Source: Carallia brachiata (lineage: Eukaryota; Streptophyta; Magnoliopsida; Malpighiales; Rhizophoraceae). From it: DNA of 64,000 nt. The notes beneath the pieces were generated by a model. That model was given only the letters and a program-made list of their open reading frames with translations. It was not told the DNA's origin and did no database searches. Shown here one piece after another: positions 58,321 through 64,000 of the stretch (within the stretch, counting starts at the first letter, position 1; every line of letters starts with the position of its first letter). The translations under genes and the position numbers were made by a program. Location: contig JADCRB010000053.1 of NCBI GenBank assembly GCA_021464245.1, positions 1,187,872-1,251,871 on the forward strand, written 5' to 3'.

Positions 58321-59444
58321 TTGACATGTCAATTGAGCCGGCTGGCTCGGCCCAGCCCGGCATGGGCCGTATTAAGCACGACCTACATTGTATAGTGTTG
58401 GGTTCGGGTTGGGCACGATTGATATTAGGATTTGAGCTGGGCTCCGGCATGGGCCGTATTAAGCACGACCTACATTGTATAGTGTTGGGTTCGGGTTGGG
58501 CACGATTGATATTAGGATTTGAGCTGGGCTTACATTTTTAGGCCCAAGGGCCAGGCCAAAAACGACCCATGATGGGCCTAAGCTCAGGCACGGCCCGAGT
58601 CCAGGAACGACCTGAGTCCAGACACGACCTAAGTCCGACTCAAGCTTGACCCATAAATGAGCCAATATAAGTCCTTTTAAAAATGAGTTTAAAATCAAAA
58701 TGAGAAGTGTAGACAATAAGTTTTGAACCATAATTTAAAAGAATAAAAGTATCAACCTCTTCTACTAAGTTAAGTGCATTGGTTTACATATTTTTCTTAT
58801 TTTTATTTTTTATTTAATAGAACATAATATATCACTATTTCATAAAATTTTTTATTTATTTTTTTTCATAAATTATGAATGAAAAAACTTAAAGACAATA
58901 TTTATATAATAATTTATTTAAATTTTAACAAAAAATTATATGTAATAATATTTTGTTTGTATTTTTTTTAATTAAAATTTAATATTTCACTTTGTAATTG
59001 ATTATTTTAAATATCAAGCTTAAATATTTAATAAAAAATAATATTTTTTGGATCTTTCACTTAAATTTTATATTTATTTATTTGTAAAAATACATGATAC
59101 TATTTAAAAATGATGAATGATATAAGCGCGATTCGATTTAAATATAATAAATCATCTAGGTATATTACAATTTAGGCATGATTAATGATTTAGACACGAT
59201 AAAATGAGCAGCTCAATTACGCACGATGAGTGGCTCAGGCACGACACGGTTAGTAGTCCAAGTACGACAGGACACGAGCCCATAGTGCTTGGACTTATGG
59301 GTCGTACCGGGCTCATTATCTAAATTTTTAAGTATGGCACGACACGACACGAAAGACTAATGGGTCGTGCGAAGGCACGACACGAAATAAGTGGGTTTCA
59401 AAAAATGACCGTGCTTGGCACGGCACAACCCATTTGATATGTGT
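58321..59444. mobile_element. Non-autonomous hAT element with 8-bp duplication
   Basis: Flanks are ACTTATCG (58313-58320) and ACTTATGG (59445-59452). The left end 'TTGACATGTCAATTG' and the reverse-complemented right end 'ACACATATCAAATGG' share an inverted repeat. Subterminal parts are packed with 'GGCCCGG', 'GGCACGAC' and 'CACGACACG' motifs. No transposase. Confidence 0.7.
58357..58530. repeat. Exact 87-bp tandem duplication
   Basis: 58357-58443 and 58444-58530 are identical by eye, starting 'CCGGCATGGGCCGTATTAAG' and ending 'TTTGAGCTGGGCT'. It lies near the left end of the hAT element, so the duplication is recent. Confidence 0.95.
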
Positions 59445-59754
59445 ACTTATGGTTATTATTTAACATGATATCAGAGTTTCACTTACTCTCTTATCTACAC
59501 TCCTTAATTTGGCTAATTTGTGTAAGTTTGGGCTGCCTCAACTCAGTTTCCTTGTGTCATGTGTTGATCGGACCTACATATATCAAGAAGACGTGTTAAA
59601 GAATATATGTTTCATATTGATAAGAAATAAGTTTATAACATGACTTTAATGATTATGAGTTTCCTCTACTTCTAACTTGAGCTTTTAGTAGGATTTGAGC
59701 TCATGGTCATTATTTGACAAAGAAAAGTAGAGAAAGAAATGAGAGAATAAATTT

Positions 59755-61262
59755 TAGTATCTGGCATATTCAAATTCGAGGTAGAGATGTGACTTGTGTG
59801 ACTAACATGCATTTGGGAATTATCAGTAGTATGAATAATAGGTGCAAATGGAGACACTTGCTTTTACTGGAAAAGTATGTGATTAGAGATCATATGATTA
59901 CAGTATCAGAGTCAAAGAACCAAGATTTTAATTTACCAAGGACAACTGATAGAGCATGACTAAGGCATATTTGAGGATATCAAAATCAACTTGACATAAG
60001 AAGAAGTACTAGATTTGACTAAAACTTGTTTGAGTGCATCAAAATTAGCTTGGCTCAAGATGACCTCAAGGTTAATAGATGAATCCTCAACTGTAGTAGC
60101 AGTGGCAGCAGTAGCTCTATTAAACTTACCTTTGGGATTGGTTGGCTAAGTGGGATTTAACTGAAGCTTGTTGAATTAGATTGTTGCTTGGCCTGCAATT
60201 TACAAAACTCTGAGATGAGATGACTTGGTTCGTGACAATATTGACAAGTCACCTTCCGCGGTGTAGAAGGAAAGTAGGTGAATAACACTATATTAGCAGA
60301 TGCAGTAGTACGATGAACTCTCATGGTGGCTAGACAAGTTTCCTGGAATAGTAATTCAACAACAACACTTTACAAGGAGGGTAATGGATCTCTACAAAGC
60401 AAGGAAGCTCGCTTAGACTCATAATCATCATAAGGGCTATTAGAAACTGCATAATCCTCACTTGATCTCCATATTGGAAAAGCTTAACAACATCAGAAAA
60501 ATAATTGCATGCAAGTTTAGCAAGAGTTAGTTGATCCCATATAATATGCATTTGAGAAAGAAAGACATATTAATAGACTGACTGGGTTGATGTTTCAAAT
60601 GATAGAGTACTTCAAGAACTGATACTGATGTGCAACATCACAAATCAAATATTGAGAAACCAACAGATCCCGTACTTCATTGCAGTGCCAAGTTGTCCAA
60701 ATTGAAATTCGATGATTGGCACACACGTATCGCAGAACTATGTGAGAATTTTGTGATTGTTACTTTCTCATTCTTCAAACTGCGCAGTCAGCTTCTCAGA
60801 TGCCTCAGATGTTTCTTCTTTTTCTTTTCCCTTTGTTGAGGTAGATTTTCGCATGACCCGACTAATATAACGACAGAGCTTGTACCCCATGGGAAAGTTG
60901 TGCATCTCCTGGGACCATAAAACATTATTTTTTCCATCTAGAATAGTGCTAATAAGCATAGAACACAATTGATATCAATTAACAAAACCTAAAACACCAC
61001 TAGAAATTAAAGGACCCAATATGGAAGAAGAATCATTACCAAGTCAGGAATGCCAAAGTTATGAGGAAACAAACAAAACACAATGATTATGAGTCAATTT
61101 AGGTAGTTTCAAGAAGTTAAGTTCGAACAAGCATCCAATTTTACGACTTGTTCTAAGTATCGGACCCGTTTTTGAATTTTGCACATGACAACCAATGGAA
61201 GTGAAGTGCAAGTTAAGGCCAAGATCACATAATTGATCCACGGAGATAAGATATAAGATCAC
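59755..61262 (-). pseudogene. Rearranged Copia gag-protease and pre-integrase fragments
   Basis: On the minus strand 60968-60330 is Copia gag ('ILDGKNNVLWSQEMHNF' and 'YGDQVRIMQFLIAL'). Near 60260-60180 lies a damaged zinc knuckle ('CQYCHEPSHLISEFCKLQ'), and 59900-59755 has a protease-region piece ('HVSHTSHISTSNLNMPD'). The pre-integrase piece ('ISVDQLCDLGLNLHFTSIGC', 61262-61059) lies upstream of gag, where it should follow protease. So the fragments are out of order. Many stops are present. Confidence 0.75.
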
Positions 61263-62940
61263 ATAATTGAAGCATTAGCCCAAAAAAAAAAAAAAAACCC
61301 AAAAGAATTATTTTGCTATCTTTCCCCTAACTCATTTGTTCTAACTTTACTCTTGATTCATTCTTGTTTGGGCAAAAATAACTAAAACTTTCAGAAATTT
61401 TTTTTTCCTCAAAGAAAAAAAATTCATGATTTCAATTTAAAATCAATTCTATAAATTTTATGAGAGAAAATGACTAAGAATTATTTTATTGAGCAATATT
61501 TGTCCTCTATATTTTTCTTCTTCTTCTTAGTGAGGCTTTTGGAAAAAATGTTTTGAGTATTATTTTATCATCAGTTCACTTGCAACATATAATGCTCTAT
61601 TTTCCATGGTCGCTCGGTTGCGTTTTCAATCTGAATACATTTGCAATTGTGGCTAATCAATAAAACTAATTCTAGTTTGCCTACTGTTAATTGCTCTTAA
61701 TATTGTTGATTGCTGTTGTTAATTACTGATTACTATTATTGATTTGTATTGTTGATGACAAAAATGAAATTATAGCTTTTAATTATATTGTTATTTGTTT
61801 GTTGTTGTTTAAATAATAAAATGACTAATTATTACATTATAATTTTATATTACAAGGGTAATAAAATTCAAAAATTACATATCAACATTTGTTTTATCCA
61901 AAAAGTAATTCCAAGCTATTTTTAAGATCAATCGTTGTTTATGGGGATATCATCAAAAAGTGGTCCTCAAAATATATTTACCAAGTACTACTTCACTTAT
62001 TTTTTGAAACTAAATAGCAAAATGTACCAAAAAAAACAAACTAAATCAACTATACTCTAAATATATGATGGTCAATAAAGCAGCCAAAAAAGCCTAGCCT
62101 AGCTCGGGTTTGGCATGTTTAACTTTAACTCGTGCAACACAAAGATCTAAAAATGAAACTTGTGTGAATATGATTTAGCCACGAGAAGTTATTATATGTA
62201 GAATAAAAATTAAAATAAAAACTATTATAACTAACCAATTAAAAAAAAAGTGTTCAATTGGAATGTATAATTATAAACATATGTCATATAATTTGAAAAT
62301 GAAACTATGAAACTTACTCTAATAACATACTAAATGATGTTTTACATATGCAAGCCATTACATTAGTTTTAAAAGAACTAAACTTATCTTTGTTTAGACT
62401 TGATTGGTTTAAGAAAATTTTCAAATTAGATATCATTATTGCTTGTTTATGTCATGAACATGTTATGAAAATAGGGCGCGGTAGCTGGCAGTAGACACGC
62501 AAAATAAATTATTTTAAAAGAAATGAATAAATGAACGTACAAAATTACATAATTTTGCTTATAGCATACAATTGGACGTCTCCTAGTATAGATAAATTGT
62601 AATATCTCATTTTAAAGGGTCACAAATATCCAAAAGCTCAATCCATCTAAATAAACACTTAAGATGTGTACGACACATAGATTAGATATTATAGCATATG
62701 AAAGTATAAGATAACACAATATATATATGATAGGTTATATACTTATCTTCTACTATGTTTGGATAGCACTTAACAACATAGAATAACTATACAAAATGCT
62801 TATCAAATAAATTTTTAAGGGCTATCTAAATATGCTTAAATTATATAAACTAAACATTAATATTCGGAGCAGAAGAGAGGCAGAGAGAGAGGGGCCGACG
62901 ATGGTGATAGTAGTGATCGGACTAGTGACAAAAGTAAAGA
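61263..62940. other. AT-rich intergenic
   Basis: No gene or element boundary recognised. An A-tract lies at 61282-61298. Confidence 0.4.
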
Positions 62941-62941
62941 T

Positions 62942-63440
62942 TTTTTTTTTAAACCACAGGAAAAGAAACTTTATTATAAGAAAATAAAAAGTACATACTA
63001 AGTACACAATCAGACACAAAGGATACCCCTATATACAAAGGCCCAAGAGCCCAAACAAACCCAAGCCCAAAGGGATACAACCAGCAAGGACATTGCCAGA
63101 CATGAGAAAAATTAGGCCAAAACCCAGAAGGAAGAGGCCCACAGGCCAAGGGCAACAAAGCCCATAACATTCCATAGAGCCCCCCCATTGGGAGGGGTTG
63201 GCACCGGCACAAAGCCGGTGAGGAGATTGACACCACCACAAACGGCGTCCAACACCAGAATGGCTATAACAGTCAACAACCTCCAACCAAACTCTCCCCA
63301 AAGTCGCAATGCACCAGTAGGGAGGAAGCCAATGAAAGCCAAGCCACAACACATCCAAGCCAAAGATCCATCCCCCAAGCCAAAGGATTGTTGGAACCAA
63401 CGAACCACCACACTCCACCGATTGTGAGACATAGTGAGAC
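62942..63440 (-). mobile_element. 5'-truncated LINE-like 3' end with poly(A)
   Basis: The minus strand ends 'AATAAAGTTTCTTTTCCTGT' and then A-tail (plus-strand T-run from 62941). The preceding 480 bases are GC-richer than the surroundings and show open frames on both strands but no RT motif. 'TAGTGACAAAAGTAAAGA' before the T-run and a similar 'TAGTGAGACATAATGAAATG' near 63434 could be a diverged target duplication. A processed transcript of another gene is an alternative. Confidence 0.5.
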
Positions 63441-63444
63441 ATAA

Positions 63445-64000
63445 TGAAATGAAATTAATCTATCCAATATTATATTATACTATATACTACATTATACTAT
63501 ATTTATTTTTTACCATATATTAAACGCATTTTCACTCATTTTGCACAAACGACAAACTTCACAGGCACATCAATTTACAAAGAGCACAAACTGCTCTTGC
63601 CACAAACAGCTCTTTCACTACCCTCTTAATCCCTCTGGACTCCGTGCCAATCAACCGAATCCAATGAATGCAAAGATACCACAATAAAATATCACAATAA
63701 ACACAAAGATATCGGTGGCCCAATCGCCATATATTAAGGAGCAAGGTTACGTGAGTATGTTAGGTTGGATATATGGAAGATACATAATCAATTTGATAAT
63801 ATTCTAATGGTAATATATATATACGATCTAACAATTTATATCACTGTATACTTACAATTCTGTTGTCGTTTATCTTTTTCCTATATTAATTTGACAAATG
63901 CTTGGTAGGGGCCAACCTCCATGCTATCCATCAATCATGATTTTCATGCTGTGAATATATAAATGTAGGGCAATCACTATGTGCTAAAGTGCTTACTAGT
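63445..64000. other. Intergenic to window end
   Basis: AT-rich sequence with 'TATACTA' repeats near 63475-63505. No gene recognised. Confidence 0.4.

Larger units (their letters stand above)
58148..59712 (+). mobile_element. TRIM-like LTR element, first LTR split by a hAT element
   Basis: Sequence at about 58148-58320 resumes at 59453-59464 and resembles about 59555-59712: shared 'GATAAGAAATAAGTTTATAA' and 'TTGAGCTTTTAGTAG' blocks. After the first copy, 'TTTAACA' is followed by 'TGATATCAGAG', an initiator-Met-type primer site. About 90 bases separate the two LTR-like copies. Without the hAT insert the element would be about 430 bp. Outer ends are uncertain. Confidence 0.55.

Noticed and set aside
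63029..63442. Minus-strand frame of 137 codons, Trp/Leu/Gly-rich
   Set aside because: Overlapping long frames exist on the plus strand and in other minus frames, the composition follows from GC-rich repeat sequence, and no motif is seen. More likely non-coding 3' end of a retroelement.

Overview
This window is nuclear DNA of a flowering plant, most likely a woody eudicot. Evidence is the split genes with GT-AG introns, plant-type receptor kinases, an ERD4-type OSCA channel close to the Arabidopsis protein, and a very AT-rich, transposon-filled intergenic space. I cannot name the species from sequence alone; a Citrus-like rosid is a guess. Only one host gene looks intact. Almost everything else is a layered record of transposition, and the target-site duplications and element termini listed here were read directly from the bases.

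Layout. 0-6.8 kb: AT-rich diverged repeats, small inverted-repeat elements, a hAT-like element and a long-TIR element with a 9-bp duplication. 6.9-17.9 kb: a decayed LRR receptor-kinase gene (RLK-A) split by a solo LTR and by a 5.3-kb nest of TRIM, Copia and hAT sequences. 19.0-20.4 kb: a Pack-MULE-like element carrying part of a plastid ribosomal protein S10 gene. 22.3 kb: a PPR remnant. 23.7-26.7 kb: a second decayed LRR receptor kinase (RLK-B) holding a SINE. 27-30.5 kb: small MITEs and a second Pack-MULE-like element with a ZF-HD zinc-finger fragment. 33.4-41.9 kb: a Ty3/gypsy element of Tat type with both LTRs and a 5-bp duplication, on the minus strand, carrying an open WUSCHEL-like (WOX) homeodomain reading frame. 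43.0-46.0 kb: a Helitron. 47.2-47.5 kb: a GC-richer promoter-like island with TCP sites and a G-box but no visible gene. 48.1-49.1 kb: a tandem duplication split by a foldback MULE. 51.8-56.25 kb: the intact ERD4/OSCA3-type gene in six exons. 57.4-61.3 kb: hAT elements, a TRIM-like element and a scrambled Copia fragment. 62.9-63.4 kb: a LINE-like 3' end.

How the parts relate. The ERD4-like channel is the only gene I expect to make a normal protein. RLK-A and RLK-B are same-strand paralogues and probably the remains of a local receptor-kinase cluster. The most unusual theme is gene capture: three unrelated mobile elements carry pieces of host genes (S10, ZF-HD, WOX), and two of these derive from homeobox transcription-factor families. 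The WOX frame inside the gypsy element is the best candidate for something undescribed.
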